Below are positions 10,156 through 19,843 of a stretch of 64,000 nucleotides of DNA, piece after piece (positions within the stretch are counted from its first letter, which is position 1; each line of letters begins with the position of its first letter). A program made the position numbers and the translations under genes. The DNA lies in contig NC_014933.1 in the NCBI RefSeq assembly GCF_000186225.1, positions 3,224,001-3,288,000 of the forward strand, written 5' to 3'. The notes under the pieces were generated by a model. That model saw nothing but the letters and a program-made list of their open reading frames with translations. It was not told the origin of the DNA and did not search any database. The stretch comes from Bacteroides helcogenes P 36-108 (GTDB taxonomy: Bacteria > Bacteroidota > Bacteroidia > Bacteroidales > Bacteroidaceae).

Positions 10156-10946
10156 TGACACGTATTTTGGCAAAAGGTTATCTTTGGATGCTGTTGGCAC
10201 TACTTTATTCGCCTATCCTGATTATCATGATCTTCTCGTTCACAGAAGCTAAAGTATTGGGTAACTGGACAGGATTCTCCACCAAGCTATACAGTTCGCT
10301 TTTTACGGGCGGCATGCACCACTCACTGGCAAGTGCGATAGGAAACACATTTGCCATCGCAATGATAGCAGCTACTGCCTCCACGGCACTTGGCTGTATT
10401 GCAGCCATCGGCATCTTCAACTTGCGCTCACGCACACGGCAAGTGATGAATTTCGCCAATGCCATCCCCATGATGAACGCAGACATTATCACCGGTGTTT
10501 CACTGTTCCTGCTATTCGTCAGCTTTGGCATTTCACAAGGCTTCACAACAGTGATACTGGCACACATCACATTCTGTACACCCTATGTAGTACTCAGTGT
10601 AACGCCCCGACTCAAGAAAATGAACCAGAATGTTTATGAAGCAGCACTGGATTTAGGGGCTACACCGTTTCAGGCATTACGGAAAGTGATTCTCCCGGAA
10701 ATATTACCAGGCATGATAAGCGGTTTTATCCTCGCCTTCACGCTCTCCATCGATGACTTTGCCGTAACAATCTTCACCATTGGCAACGAAGGATTGGAAA
10801 CGCTTTCCACCTATATCTATGCCGATGCACGCAAAGGAGGACTGACACCGGAACTTCGCCCATTGTCCACCATCATTTTTGTGACAGTGCTGGTATTATT
10901 GGTCGTAATCAACAAGCGAGCGGAAAAATCAAAGAAAGAGAAATAA
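10152..10946 (+). CDS. potC: Spermidine/putrescine ABC transporter permease
   Basis: Second inner-membrane permease of the polyamine importer, 264 residues with about six membrane segments. The EAA motif (EAALDLGATPFQALRKVILP, about residues 163-182) marks the PotA contact loop. LSIDDFAVTIF after it is typical of PotC proteins. Its start overlaps potB (ATGA), and potD follows after 6 bases, so all four genes should be on one mRNA. Confidence 0.92.
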   Translation: MMTRILAKGYLWMLLALLYSPILIIMIFSFTEAKVLGNWTGFSTKLYSSLFTGGMHHSLASAIGNTFAIAMIAATASTALGCIAAIGIFNLRSRTRQVMNFANAIPMMNADIITGVSLFLLFVSFGISQGFTTVILAHITFCTPYVVLSVTPRLKKMNQNVYEAALDLGATPFQALRKVILPEILPGMISGFILAFTLSIDDFAVTIFTIGNEGLETLSTYIYADARKGGLTPELRPLSTIIFVTVLVLLVVINKRAEKSKKEK

Positions 10947-10952
10947 AATTGT

Positions 10953-12290
10953 ATGATGAAAAGATTGATAAACATACTGATTTCACTGTGCAGCATCGTA
11001 CTTTTGACCTCTTGTGGAAACTTGGTCAGAGAACGTAGCCACATATTGAAAATATATAACTGGGCAGACTACATTGACGAAGAAGTGCTCGCCGAATTCC
11101 CCATCTGGTACAAACAGCAGACAGGTGAGGATATTCGCATCATCTACCAAGTATTTGACATCAACGAAATCATGCTGACCAAAATTGAGCGCGGACACGA
11201 AGATTTCGATGTCGTGTGCCCTTCGGAATACATCATCGAACGGATGCTTCGGAAAAACCTGCTTCTGCCTATCGACCGAAATTTCGGAAAAGCCCCAGAC
11301 TACACCCCAAATGTATCTCCCTATATCCGGCAAGAGTTAAATAAAATAAGTTTACCAGAACGAACAACAACAGACTACGCCGTACCTTATATGTGGGGAA
11401 CGGCCGGAATTCTATTCAACAAGAAGTTCATTACGACAGAAGAAGCCAGCAGTTGGCACAGTCTCTGGAATCCCAAGAACAAAGGAAAAATTCTGATGAA
11501 AGACAGCTACCGTGATGCTTATGGAACCGCCATCATCTACGCCCATGCCAAGCAATTGACAGACAGCGCCATCACCGTAGAACAGTTAATGAATGACAAC
11601 TCTCCAGAAGCCATATACCTCGCCGAAAAATATCTCAAAATGATGAAACCAAATATTGCCGGTTGGGAAGCAGACTTCGGAAAGGAAATGATGACCAAAG
11701 GAAAAGCATGGATCAATTTCACATGGAGTGGTGATGCGGTATGGGCCATAGAAGAAGCCGATGCCGTAGGAGTGGAACTGGATTATGCCGTTCCCCGCGA
11801 AGGAAGCAACATTTGGTACGACGGATGGGTAATTCCACGGTATGCCCGCAATGTGAAGGCTGCAAGTTATTTCATCAACTACCTTTGTCAGCCCGAAGTA
11901 GCCCTGCGCAACATGGATGCTATCGGCTATGTCAGTGCCGTGGCAACCTCCGAAATCATGGAGGCGAAACGAGATACCACAATAAAAGGATTTTCAGACC
12001 TGAGTTATTTCTTTGGCAACATTGCCGGAGCAGACAGTCTGCAAATCAATCCAGTGCAATATCCCGACAGGAAAATAGTGGAACGCTGTGCAATGATACG
12101 TGACTTCGGAAACCGCACGGAACTGGTACTCGAAATGTGGAGCCGTGTGAAGGGCGACAATCTCAACAACGGCATCGTTCTGCTGATATTTGCAGTATTC
12201 GGCATTTTGTTCGTATGGCTGGTGTACGGAAAGATACGCAGACACAAGCAGAAGCAGCGTCATCATCTTCGCAGGAAAAGAGAAAAATAA
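10953..12290 (+). CDS. potD: Polyamine-binding lipoprotein with an added C-terminal membrane anchor
   Basis: Substrate-binding subunit of the polyamine importer. A lipoprotein signal ends in LLTSC (lipidated Cys21), and the mature part reads as a PotD/PotF-type periplasmic fold (KIYNWADYIDEEVL near residue 32; a core of about 360 residues). Unusually, residues about 404-426 form a hydrophobic span (GIVLLIFAVFGILFVWLVYG). A strongly basic tail (KIRRHKQKQRHHLRRKR) follows and should lie in the cytoplasm by the positive-inside rule. The binding protein may thus be tied to the inner membrane at both ends. The residues after Cys21 (GNLVRERS) lack the acidic export signal seen on surface lipoproteins of this group, in keeping with an inner-membrane site. 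Confidence 0.88.
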   Translation: MMKRLINILISLCSIVLLTSCGNLVRERSHILKIYNWADYIDEEVLAEFPIWYKQQTGEDIRIIYQVFDINEIMLTKIERGHEDFDVVCPSEYIIERMLRKNLLLPIDRNFGKAPDYTPNVSPYIRQELNKISLPERTTTDYAVPYMWGTAGILFNKKFITTEEASSWHSLWNPKNKGKILMKDSYRDAYGTAIIYAHAKQLTDSAITVEQLMNDNSPEAIYLAEKYLKMMKPNIAGWEADFGKEMMTKGKAWINFTWSGDAVWAIEEADAVGVELDYAVPREGSNIWYDGWVIPRYARNVKAASYFINYLCQPEVALRNMDAIGYVSAVATSEIMEAKRDTTIKGFSDLSYFFGNIAGADSLQINPVQYPDRKIVERCAMIRDFGNRTELVLEMWSRVKGDNLNNGIVLLIFAVFGILFVWLVYGKIRRHKQKQRHHLRRKREK

Positions 12291-12332
12291 TACTTATCGC
12301 TTAACATATAATTTATAAATCAATATACAACA

Positions 12333-13499
12333 ATGCTGACTCAAATTATAAACGGACGCATATTCACCCCTGAAGGCTGGTTGAATGAAGGTTCCGTCCT
12401 GATGCGTAACGGAAAGATTCTCGAAGTAACCAACTGTGATCTTGCATTGATAGGAGCACAAATGATTGATGCCAAAGGAATGTACATCGTTCCGGGCTTT
12501 GTCTGCATGCATGCGCATGGCGGAGGAGGACGCGATTTCACGGAATGTACCGAAAACGCTTTCCGCACGGCTGCAAACGCCCATTTGCGACATGGAGCCA
12601 CGAGCATCTTCCCTACTCTGTCTTCTTCTCCTTTCAGCAAGCTGCATCAAGCCGCCGAAGTGTGCGAGAGGCTAATGGAAGAACCTGCAAGCCCCATTCT
12701 CGGACTGCATCTCGAAGGTCCGTATCTCAATCCCAAAATGGCAGGTGAACAATTTGCAGGTCAAGTGAAAGAAATTGATGAAAAAGAATACAAGGAACTC
12801 GCTGAAAGCACTCATTGCATCCGCCGTTGGGATGCATCACCCGAACTTCCGGGAGCGCTGGACTTTGCCCGTTACCTTCGCGACCGGGGGATACTGGTTG
12901 CCATATCGCATACCGAAGCCGAATATGACGGTATCAAAAAGGCATATGAAGCCGGATTCACTCATGCCGCACACTTCTACAACGCTATGCCGGGATTCCA
13001 CAAGCGCCGCGAATACAAATATGAAGGTACAGTAGAGAGTGTTTATCTAACCGACGGCATGACCATTGAACTCATTGCCGACGGCATCCATCTGCCCTCT
13101 ACCATCCTGCGGCTTGCTTATAAGTTGAAAGGCACTGATCATACTTGTCTCGTAACCGATGCACTCTCCAGTACTGCAACCGATGGAAAAAACTTCAGTG
13201 ACCCGCGCTATATCATCGAAAACGGTGTATGCAAACTTGCCGACCGTTCTGCACTGGCAGGTAGTATCGCCACCAGCGATGTACTTGTCCGAACTATGGT
13301 AAAAGCCGGAATCCCTTTGGGAGATGCGTTGCGTATGGCCTCCGAAACCCCTGCCCGCATCATGGGAGTATTCGAGCGCAAAGGGTCACTCCAGAAAGAC
13401 AAGGATGCCGACATCCTTGTCATGGACAAGGAACTGAACATTCGTGCCGTATGGCAACAGGGAACACTGATAGAGGATTCTCTAAAAAAAGCACAATAA
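12333..13499 (+). CDS. nagA: N-acetylglucosamine-6-phosphate deacetylase
   Basis: Removes acetate from GlcNAc-6-phosphate in the cytoplasm, feeding amino-sugar breakdown and cell-wall recycling. The 388-residue length is normal. Amidohydrolase landmarks are the metal-binding HAHGGGG (near residue 54), LEGPYLNP (near 129), ISHTEA (near 192), THAAHFYNAM (near 212) and the catalytic Asp in VTDALSST (near 273). It follows potD by 42 bases on the same strand and could share its transcript, though the functions are unrelated. nagB is not in the window. Confidence 0.93.
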   Translation: MLTQIINGRIFTPEGWLNEGSVLMRNGKILEVTNCDLALIGAQMIDAKGMYIVPGFVCMHAHGGGGRDFTECTENAFRTAANAHLRHGATSIFPTLSSSPFSKLHQAAEVCERLMEEPASPILGLHLEGPYLNPKMAGEQFAGQVKEIDEKEYKELAESTHCIRRWDASPELPGALDFARYLRDRGILVAISHTEAEYDGIKKAYEAGFTHAAHFYNAMPGFHKRREYKYEGTVESVYLTDGMTIELIADGIHLPSTILRLAYKLKGTDHTCLVTDALSSTATDGKNFSDPRYIIENGVCKLADRSALAGSIATSDVLVRTMVKAGIPLGDALRMASETPARIMGVFERKGSLQKDKDADILVMDKELNIRAVWQQGTLIEDSLKKAQ

Positions 13500-13536
13500 A
13501 AAACATTATGCAGGATGATAATGTTATTATAATACA

Positions 13537-13544
13537 TAATTTTG
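13537..13544 (+). promoter_or_regulatory. -7 promoter element of the OmpA-type lipoprotein gene
   Basis: TAATTTTG fits TAnnTTTG and lies 36 bases before the ATG at 13581, in the 81-base gap after nagA. No clear -33 element is visible. Confidence 0.5.
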
Positions 13545-13580
13545 TGACGTATTAAGTGAAACAAATTAACAAGTAAAAGT

Positions 13581-14252
13581 ATGAAAATGAAAATTACAGC
13601 ATTATTGTTATGCGGTACTATACTGCTGGGCAGTTGTAGTACAATGAACAATACCACGAAAGGTGGAGTGATTGGTGGTGGTTCGGGCGCAGCGGCCGGA
13701 GCCATAATTGGAGGATTGATAGGCAAAGGCAAAGGTGCGGCCATCGGTGCGGCCATCGGTGCAGCCGTAGGCACAGGTGCAGGTGCAGCCATTGGTCATA
13801 AAATGGACAAAAAAGCTGCCGAAGCTGCCAAGATTGAAGGCGCACAGGTAGAGCAAATCACTGACAGCAACGGATTGCCCGCAGTGAAAGTCTCTTTTGC
13901 GGCAGGTATCCTCTTTGGCTTCAATTCCGCAGCACTCAGCAATGATGCCAAGGCTTCTCTGCGTGACCTTGCACAGATTTTGAAAGATGATTCTACAACA
14001 GACATTGCCATCATCGGTCATACTGATAAGGTGGGAACCTATGAAGCCAATATGAAGGTTTCAAAGAATCGCGCTTATTCCGTAGAGAATTATTTGCAGG
14101 ATTGCGGTGTTTCTCCTGCACAATTTAAGAAAGTGGAAGGTGTAGGATATGCCCAATATGATGAAAGCAAGACAGCAGACCAAAACCGTCGGGTAGAAGT
14201 CTATATGTACGCCAGCGAGCAGATGATAAAGAATGCAGAAGCTGGCAAATAA
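13581..14252 (+). CDS. OmpA-family lipoprotein with glycine-zipper segment
   Basis: Outer-membrane lipoprotein that probably binds peptidoglycan. The signal peptide ends in LLGSC (Cys19). Residues about 30-75 form a glycine zipper (repeated GxxxG/AIGAA units) that should insert in a membrane. Residues about 95-220 are an OmpA C-terminal domain: GILFGFNSAALS, then IIGHTDKVG and NRAYSVENYL, ending with NRRVEVYM, the diaminopimelate-binding fold. The combination matches the YiaD/Pal-like lipoproteins common in Bacteroidetes. It has its own promoter and sits upstream of mtgA, another cell-wall gene. Confidence 0.88.
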   Translation: MKMKITALLLCGTILLGSCSTMNNTTKGGVIGGGSGAAAGAIIGGLIGKGKGAAIGAAIGAAVGTGAGAAIGHKMDKKAAEAAKIEGAQVEQITDSNGLPAVKVSFAAGILFGFNSAALSNDAKASLRDLAQILKDDSTTDIAIIGHTDKVGTYEANMKVSKNRAYSVENYLQDCGVSPAQFKKVEGVGYAQYDESKTADQNRRVEVYMYASEQMIKNAEAGK

Positions 14253-14378
14253 TCCCATTAAAGCTTAACGAAGCAGATGCTCCTTTTCGGGTAAACGCAT
14301 GGTCTGTTCGAGTGCAACGGATCATGCGTTTCCTCCAAACAGACCATCTGTTTCTTTCATATACACATATCACTGACA

Positions 14379-15104
14379 ATGAAACTTCCCAAGTCCTTAC
14401 GATACTTACGCAATCTGATACTTTTCTTTTTTATCTCCACTATCATGATGGTAGTGGCTTATTGCTTTCTGCCGGTTTATGTCACTCCGCTGATGCTCAT
14501 CCGGAGCGTACAACAAATCTTCAAAGGAGAAAATCCCGTATGGCATCACACTTGGGTGTCTTTTGATAAGATTTCCCCCCATTTGCCAATGGCGGTCATC
14601 GCTTCAGAAGACAACCGTTTTGCCACACACAACGGATTTGACTTCACCGAAATAAAGAAAGCCATGAAAGAAGCCGAAAAAGGGAAAAGAAGACGGGGAG
14701 CAAGCACCATCAGTCAGCAGACGGCAAAAAACGTATTCCTATGGCCACAATCTTCGTGGATACGGAAAGGATTTGAAGTTTACTTCACTTGGATGATAGA
14801 ATTGGTATGGTCAAAAGAACGAATTATGGAGGTTTATCTCAATTCTATCGAAATGGGAAAATCCGTCTATGGAGCAGAGGCAGCTGCAAAACACAAATTC
14901 AGCACTACCGCTGCCAGACTGAGTGCCGGACAATGCGCCCTGATTGCAGCTACACTGCCCAATCCCATACGTTTCGACTCCGCCCACCCCTCGCCCTACA
15001 TACTGAAACGGCAGGAACGGATATTAAAACTGATGAGACAAGTTCCGAAGTTTCCACCGATGGACAAACCGGTGAAGAAAGCGGTGAAGAAGAATAAAAA
15101 ATAG
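14379..15104 (+). CDS. mtgA: Monofunctional biosynthetic peptidoglycan transglycosylase
   Basis: GT51 enzyme that polymerises lipid II into glycan strands at the outer face of the inner membrane. One N-terminal membrane segment (about residues 12-35) anchors it. The catalytic Glu is in [14 protein letters not shown] (near residue 74), and the second conserved Glu is in VYLNSIEMG (near 155). [14 protein letters not shown] near 105 is the GT51 signature. At 241 residues with no transpeptidase domain it is the short monofunctional form. It converges with cydB across a hairpin-containing gap. Confidence 0.93.
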   Translation: MKLPKSLRYLRNLILFFFISTIMMVVAYCFLPVYVTPLMLIRSVQQIFKGENPVWHHTWVSFDKISPHLPMAVIASEDNRFATHNGFDFTEIKKAMKEAEKGKRRRGASTISQQTAKNVFLWPQSSWIRKGFEVYFTWMIELVWSKERIMEVYLNSIEMGKSVYGAEAAAKHKFSTTAARLSAGQCALIAATLPNPIRFDSAHPSPYILKRQERILKLMRQVPKFPPMDKPVKKAVKKNKK

Positions 15105-15164
15105 ATGTTCCAATCCCCCCATTCAAACAGTATTTGAGCAATGTTCAAAGAGATACTTATCAAA

Positions 15165-15229
15165 ATACAAACCGCCACTTCAACGGATGCAAAGTGACGG
15201 TTCGCAGGGAACGGAGTGACGGTTTGTAT
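15165..15229. terminator. Inverted repeat between convergent mtgA and cydB
   Basis: Arms 15165-15179 and 15215-15229 (15 bp, one mismatch that becomes a G-U pair in the minus-strand RNA) flank a 35-base loop. The loop carries a second copy of the arm core GTGACGGTT at 15194-15202. Its place just after cydB on the minus strand suggests a terminator or 3' structure. There is no strong T tract. Confidence 0.45.
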
Positions 15230-15233
15230 ATAA

Positions 15234-16382
15234 TCAATAAGTATGTACTCCTCCTTTCATTTCTGCTGCATCAATCTTCTTTTTGTCGATGCTACGCCAT
15301 GCATAAAATATGTAAGCCAGAACAAAAGGAACCAAAACAGAAACATAAGCCATCACACGCAGAGTGAAAAGACTGGAGCAACTGTTTGCCAGTGTCAATG
15401 AACTTTGCAAATCGGCAGAAGAAGGATAATAGGCAGTGTTGTTGTAGCCTGCAATGAGCAACAATGCAAGTACCGTCAGGACAGTGCCGATACCGGCAAA
15501 CCATATTCCCTTGTCGAACGTCGCCTTCCACAGTGTGCGAACAATTCCCCACAGCACAGCCACCACGCCTACAAGAAATATCAGCAACACCAATGGCATT
15601 TCGATGAAATTCATCAGATACTTGTAAGGTTCCATAAAAATCTCTCCGGTTTCAGGATTCACCGCATAACCGTCGGCCAGCAACGTGCGAATGACAAATG
15701 CAAGGAAAAACAGCAGAAACAGTCCTGTATTGGCCCACAAGGATCGACGGGAGCGCTTCAGTAAATTATCATCACTGATATTATTGATGAAATACAGTGC
15801 ACCGAGAATACGCGAAAGGAAGAATACAGCCAATCCCAACACCACATTCCATGGATTGAGCAAAGCATCGAGACCGTGTCCGGCATTTGCCCATCTACTA
15901 ATGACAGGCATGGAAAACTCCGCGATATTCCCTTTTTCGACATAAAAGGCAGAACCGGTAAAGAATGTGGCCACTGCCCCACCCAGCAACAAGGGGCCCA
16001 CTACTCCGTTTATCACCAGAAACGTGCGATAAGTAGTCTTGCCCAGCAAGTTTCCCGCTTTGGACTGAAACTCATAGCTGACGGCCTGCAACACAAAGCT
16101 GAACAGAATAATCATCCACAGCCAGTATGCCCCACCAAAGCTGGTACTATAAAACAAGGGGAATGAAGCAAAGAATGCTCCGCCAAATGTAACAAGCGTT
16201 GTAAATGTAAATTCCCACTTACGCCCTGTGGAGTTCATTATCATTTTGCGTTGTTCCTCTGTCTTGCCCAAGCAGAACAAGAGCGAATTACCTCCCTGCA
16301 CAAACAGCAGAAACACTAAGATGGCCCCTAACAGAGAAACTATAAACCACCAATATTGTTGGAGAAAGATATATGTATTCAT
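15234..16382 (-). CDS. cydB: Cytochrome bd quinol oxidase subunit II
   Basis: Subunit II of cytochrome bd, the high-affinity oxygen reductase that lets Bacteroides respire traces of oxygen with menaquinol. It is 382 residues long with about nine membrane segments; a CydB-type N-terminus reads LQQYWWFIVSLLGAILVFLLF. It lies 23 bases downstream of cydA in the same operon. It converges on mtgA. Confidence 0.95.
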   Translation of the reverse strand: MNTYIFLQQYWWFIVSLLGAILVFLLFVQGGNSLLFCLGKTEEQRKMIMNSTGRKWEFTFTTLVTFGGAFFASFPLFYSTSFGGAYWLWMIILFSFVLQAVSYEFQSKAGNLLGKTTYRTFLVINGVVGPLLLGGAVATFFTGSAFYVEKGNIAEFSMPVISRWANAGHGLDALLNPWNVVLGLAVFFLSRILGALYFINNISDDNLLKRSRRSLWANTGLFLLFFLAFVIRTLLADGYAVNPETGEIFMEPYKYLMNFIEMPLVLLIFLVGVVAVLWGIVRTLWKATFDKGIWFAGIGTVLTVLALLLIAGYNNTAYYPSSADLQSSLTLANSCSSLFTLRVMAYVSVLVPFVLAYIFYAWRSIDKKKIDAAEMKGGVHTY

Positions 16383-16405
16383 ATCGAAAAGATTTTATTT
16401 GATTA

Positions 16406-17953
16406 TCATTTTTCCGGTCCCTTACGTATTGCCTTCAGCATAATTCCCACCTCTGCAACCAGCATAATGGTGAAAAGAATAAGAAAGATAAAAAAGGTAG
16501 TCTGCACGGAGCCGACATCCAGTTTGGAAATGGCAGCTCCCGTAGGCAACATATCCTGTATCGCCCACGGCTGACGTCCGCACTCGGCAACCACCCAGCC
16601 AGCTTGTCCCGCAAGGTATCCCAAAGGAATGGTGCACAAAGCCACCCAATGCAACCAATGCATCTTTGACAAATCTTTCTTGTAAACCAGAAACAACAAC
16701 ACGATAAAGAAAAGAATGAAATAAGCACCCAAAATCACCATGACACGAAACATGTAGAAGGTCAAGGCCACGTTGGGAACCAAATCATTCACGTCCTTGA
16801 TATAACCATATCCAAAATAAGCTACATTCTCTTTCAACGTCTTGGCAGCCACCTCAGCCTCTGTACTATTACCCGCCGCCTTAGCTTTGCGGTAAGCAGA
16901 AAAAGCACTGATAGCCGTTTTTCCTCTTTCTATCTTCTCTTCCGCCGACAGCGCTTCCGTACCATCTTTCAATGTATAGCCACCTCGCAGCAGATCATTA
17001 ATGCCTGGTACGAAGGCGTCCGTACTGCGCTCGGCAAGCAGCGACAACAGTTTTGGAACCTCTACGCGCATCAGGAAAGGATCACGACCATCATCCGCCC
17101 TTTTCTTATCAGGATTCAGAATACCGAACGCCACCAGGCCGGCTCCAGTGCGTCCTTCGTAATATCCTTCCATGGCAGCCAGTTTCATAGGCTGCGCCTG
17201 CGCCACTTGATAGCCAGAGCCGTCACCTGTCCAAGCAGAAAGGACTGCGGCGCACAAGCCTACCCATGCCGCAACCTTTATACTGGCCAAAGCAAATGTC
17301 TTGTCACGCTTCTTCAACAAGTACCAACAACTGATTCCTACCACAAATACCGCCGCCAGCACCCAGCCAGATAAAATGCTATGGAAGAATTTATTGACGG
17401 CCATTGGCTGTGTAGCCACCGCCCAAAAATCCACCATCTCATTGCGGGCCGTATCGGGATTGAACTCCATACCTACGGGATTCTGCATCCAAGCATTAGC
17501 AACCAGAATCCACCAGGCAGAAATGGTAGCTCCCAACCCCGTGAGCCAGGTGGCGGCGAGGTGGAAACGCTTGCTCACCTTCTCCCAACCGAAAAACATG
17601 ACTGCTATGAAGGTGGCTTCCATGAAGAAGGCGAGAATGCCTTCAATGGCAAGTGGCGCACCGAAGATATCGCCTACAAACCAACTGTAATTACTCCAAT
17701 TCGTACCAAACTCAAACTCCAGAATCAGTCCCGTAGCCACACCCACAGCGAAATTAATGCCGAACAGTTTCATCCAGAATTTAGCGGTACGTTTCCAAAA
17801 CTCGTCACCAGTACGGTAGTACACCGTTTCCATGATACCCATAATGACCGCAAGTCCCAGGGTAAGCGGCACGAAAATCCAATGATAGATGGCTGTCAAA
17901 GCAAATTGAGCTCTCGACCAGTCAATCAGAGAAGTGTCAATGTTTTCAAGCAT
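16406..17953 (-). CDS. cydA: Cytochrome bd quinol oxidase subunit I
   Basis: Carries the three hemes and the quinol site of cytochrome bd. I place the start at 17953 (MLENIDTSLIDWSRAQF), not at the longer open frame beginning at 18001, because homologues begin a few residues before SRAQF. This gives 515 residues. His24 in AIYHWIFVPLTLG corresponds to the heme ligand near the N-terminus of the E. coli protein. The Q-loop region lies after GDGSGYQVAQAQPMKLAAME (near 245). It lies 47 bases after the DUF4492 gene and shares its promoter. Confidence 0.95.
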   Translation of the reverse strand: MLENIDTSLIDWSRAQFALTAIYHWIFVPLTLGLAVIMGIMETVYYRTGDEFWKRTAKFWMKLFGINFAVGVATGLILEFEFGTNWSNYSWFVGDIFGAPLAIEGILAFFMEATFIAVMFFGWEKVSKRFHLAATWLTGLGATISAWWILVANAWMQNPVGMEFNPDTARNEMVDFWAVATQPMAVNKFFHSILSGWVLAAVFVVGISCWYLLKKRDKTFALASIKVAAWVGLCAAVLSAWTGDGSGYQVAQAQPMKLAAMEGYYEGRTGAGLVAFGILNPDKKRADDGRDPFLMRVEVPKLLSLLAERSTDAFVPGINDLLRGGYTLKDGTEALSAEEKIERGKTAISAFSAYRKAKAAGNSTEAEVAAKTLKENVAYFGYGYIKDVNDLVPNVALTFYMFRVMVILGAYFILFFIVLLFLVYKKDLSKMHWLHWVALCTIPLGYLAGQAGWVVAECGRQPWAIQDMLPTGAAISKLDVGSVQTTFFIFLILFTIMLVAEVGIMLKAIRKGPEK

Positions 17954-18000
17954 AAGAATAAAAGTTAAGTTATTATTAAAATATGAATCGCAAAACCACA

Positions 18001-18231
18001 TTAATCGTCCACCGTCCCAACACCACGCTGAATAAGCTCCCGACTGACATAATCGTCCTTTTCATCGCCTACGGCGGAAGTATTCAGATAATTGGGAAAG
18101 AAAAAGAGGCGGAGAATGAAGAACATAATAAAAAGCTTTATTAGAATAATGAGCCACAAAGTACGGCCCAATGTCATGCTTCGGAAACCTTCCAGATAGA
18201 ATCGCCAGATGTTTGTTACAGTCCGCTTCAT
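18001..18231 (-). CDS. DUF4492 family small membrane protein
   Basis: 76 residues with one long hydrophobic span (about 24-45, LWLIILIKLFIMFFILRLFFF). It matches the DUF4492 proteins that precede cydA in Bacteroides, where the role is unknown. First gene of the cyd operon. By analogy with the small CydX/CbdX subunits it may help assemble or stabilise the oxidase, but that is inference from position and size only. Confidence 0.85.
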   Translation of the reverse strand: MKRTVTNIWRFYLEGFRSMTLGRTLWLIILIKLFIMFFILRLFFFPNYLNTSAVGDEKDDYVSRELIQRGVGTVDD

Positions 18232-18255
18232 AATAAATAGGATTTATAATGATTA

Positions 18256-18287
18256 CAAATATAGAATACTTTTATATAATGAGCAAA
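18256..18287 (-). promoter_or_regulatory. Promoter of the DUF4492-cydA-cydB operon
   Basis: A full Bacteroides-type promoter on the minus strand: -7 TATATTTG at 18256-18263 and -33 TTTG at 18284-18287 with a 20-base spacer. The -7 box ends 24 bases before the DUF4492 start codon. It is the best match to the two-part consensus in the window. Confidence 0.75.
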
Positions 18288-18421
18288 CAAATGACAAGAA
18301 AGTTAATTGTCGGTACAAAAAAGTATTTGGGCGATAAAAACTCTGCCAACGTCTATCTCATTTGCCCACTACGCCCGAAGCTCCTACATTTGCATCTGTA
18401 AAACAATAGAATAACATTGAT

Positions 18422-19825
18422 ATGGATAACGTAAGAAGATTGACAGTGATAACACTCTGCATGGCAAGTTGCGCATGGCTCCCGGCACAGACAAGGACCG
18501 ATGTGCAACAAGCCACCGCAGAAACAATTCTGCACACAGACAGCCTGCCTGCACAATGGAACTTGCAGGCCTGCATCGATTATGCCATCAAGCAAAACAT
18601 CAGCATCCGCAAAAACCGCCTCAGCGCCCAGAGCGCCGAAGTAGATGTGAAGACCGCCAAGGCCGCCCTCTTCCCTAGCCTCTCGGCCAGCGTGAGCCAA
18701 CGCATCGTAAACCGCCCCCAAAGCGAGACGAATACCATCATCAACGGTGACAACATCACCAGCAGCCAAAGCAAGACCAGCTACAATGGCAGCTACGGCA
18801 TAGACGCCAACTGGACTCTCTACAACGGAGGAAAGCGCCTCAACACCATCAAGCAGCAGGAGCTGAACAATCGCATCGCCCAACTCAGTGTGTCGCAAAG
18901 CGAAAACAACATTGAGCAGAGTATCGCTCAGACCTATGTGCAGATACTCTATGCCGCTGAAGCCGTGAAGATCAATGAATCGACACTGAAAGTGAGCCAG
19001 GCCGAATGCGAGCGATCACGCCAATTGCTCAAAGAGGGAAGCATCGCCCGGAGCGACCTCGCACAATTAGAAGCACAGGTGAGTAGTGACAAATATCAAT
19101 TTGTGACGGCACAAGCCACCCTGCAGGACTACAAACTGCAACTCAAGCAACTGTTGGAACTGGACGGTGAGGAAGAAATGAACCTATATATCCCTGCCCT
19201 GGGCACAGAGAATGTGCTGTCTCCACTACCCAGCAAAATGGATGTCTATCAGTCGGCGCTCACCCTACGCCCCGAAATAGAGGAGGGCAAACTTAACGTG
19301 CAGGCCTCGGAACTCAACATCAAGATAGCCCGCGCAGGTTATATGCCCACACTCAGTCTGAGCGCCGGCATCGGGACCAGCCACTCCAACGGCAGCGACT
19401 ATACCTTCAGTGAACAGATCAAGCAGAACTGGAACAATTCATTGGGATTCACCGTCAGCGTGCCCATCTTCAGCAACCGCCAGACCAAGAGCGCCGTAGA
19501 GAAAGCCAAGATTCAAAAACAAACCAGCGAACTGAACCTGTTAGACGAACAAAAGACTCTGTACAAGACCATCGAAAGCCTATGGCTTGACGCCAACAGT
19601 GCCCAGCAAAGCTATGCCGCTGCCAAGGAGAAACTGAAAAGCACACAAACCAGCTACGACCTCATTCAAGAGCAATTCAACCTGGGGATGAAAAACACCG
19701 TGGAACTGCTCACTGAAAAGAGCAACCTCCTCAATGCACAACAAGCCATGCTGCAAGCCAAATATATGGCGATACTGAACATGCAATTGCTAAAATTCTA
19801 TCAGGGAGAGAATATTGAATTATAA
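18422..19825 (+). CDS. TolC family outer-membrane efflux protein
   Basis: Outer-membrane channel of a tripartite exporter. It is 467 residues long with a signal peptide ending near residue 23 (CAWLPAQ). Two outer-membrane efflux (OEP) repeats of helix-rich sequence begin with WNLQACIDYAIKQNISI near residue 42. Its adaptor, ATPase and permease follow directly with small gaps, so the four genes form one export operon. Substrate unknown. Confidence 0.9.
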   Translation: MDNVRRLTVITLCMASCAWLPAQTRTDVQQATAETILHTDSLPAQWNLQACIDYAIKQNISIRKNRLSAQSAEVDVKTAKAALFPSLSASVSQRIVNRPQSETNTIINGDNITSSQSKTSYNGSYGIDANWTLYNGGKRLNTIKQQELNNRIAQLSVSQSENNIEQSIAQTYVQILYAAEAVKINESTLKVSQAECERSRQLLKEGSIARSDLAQLEAQVSSDKYQFVTAQATLQDYKLQLKQLLELDGEEEMNLYIPALGTENVLSPLPSKMDVYQSALTLRPEIEEGKLNVQASELNIKIARAGYMPTLSLSAGIGTSHSNGSDYTFSEQIKQNWNNSLGFTVSVPIFSNRQTKSAVEKAKIQKQTSELNLLDEQKTLYKTIESLWLDANSAQQSYAAAKEKLKSTQTSYDLIQEQFNLGMKNTVELLTEKSNLLNAQQAMLQAKYMAILNMQLLKFYQGENIEL

Positions 19826-19843
19826 ACACACATTATATATAGT

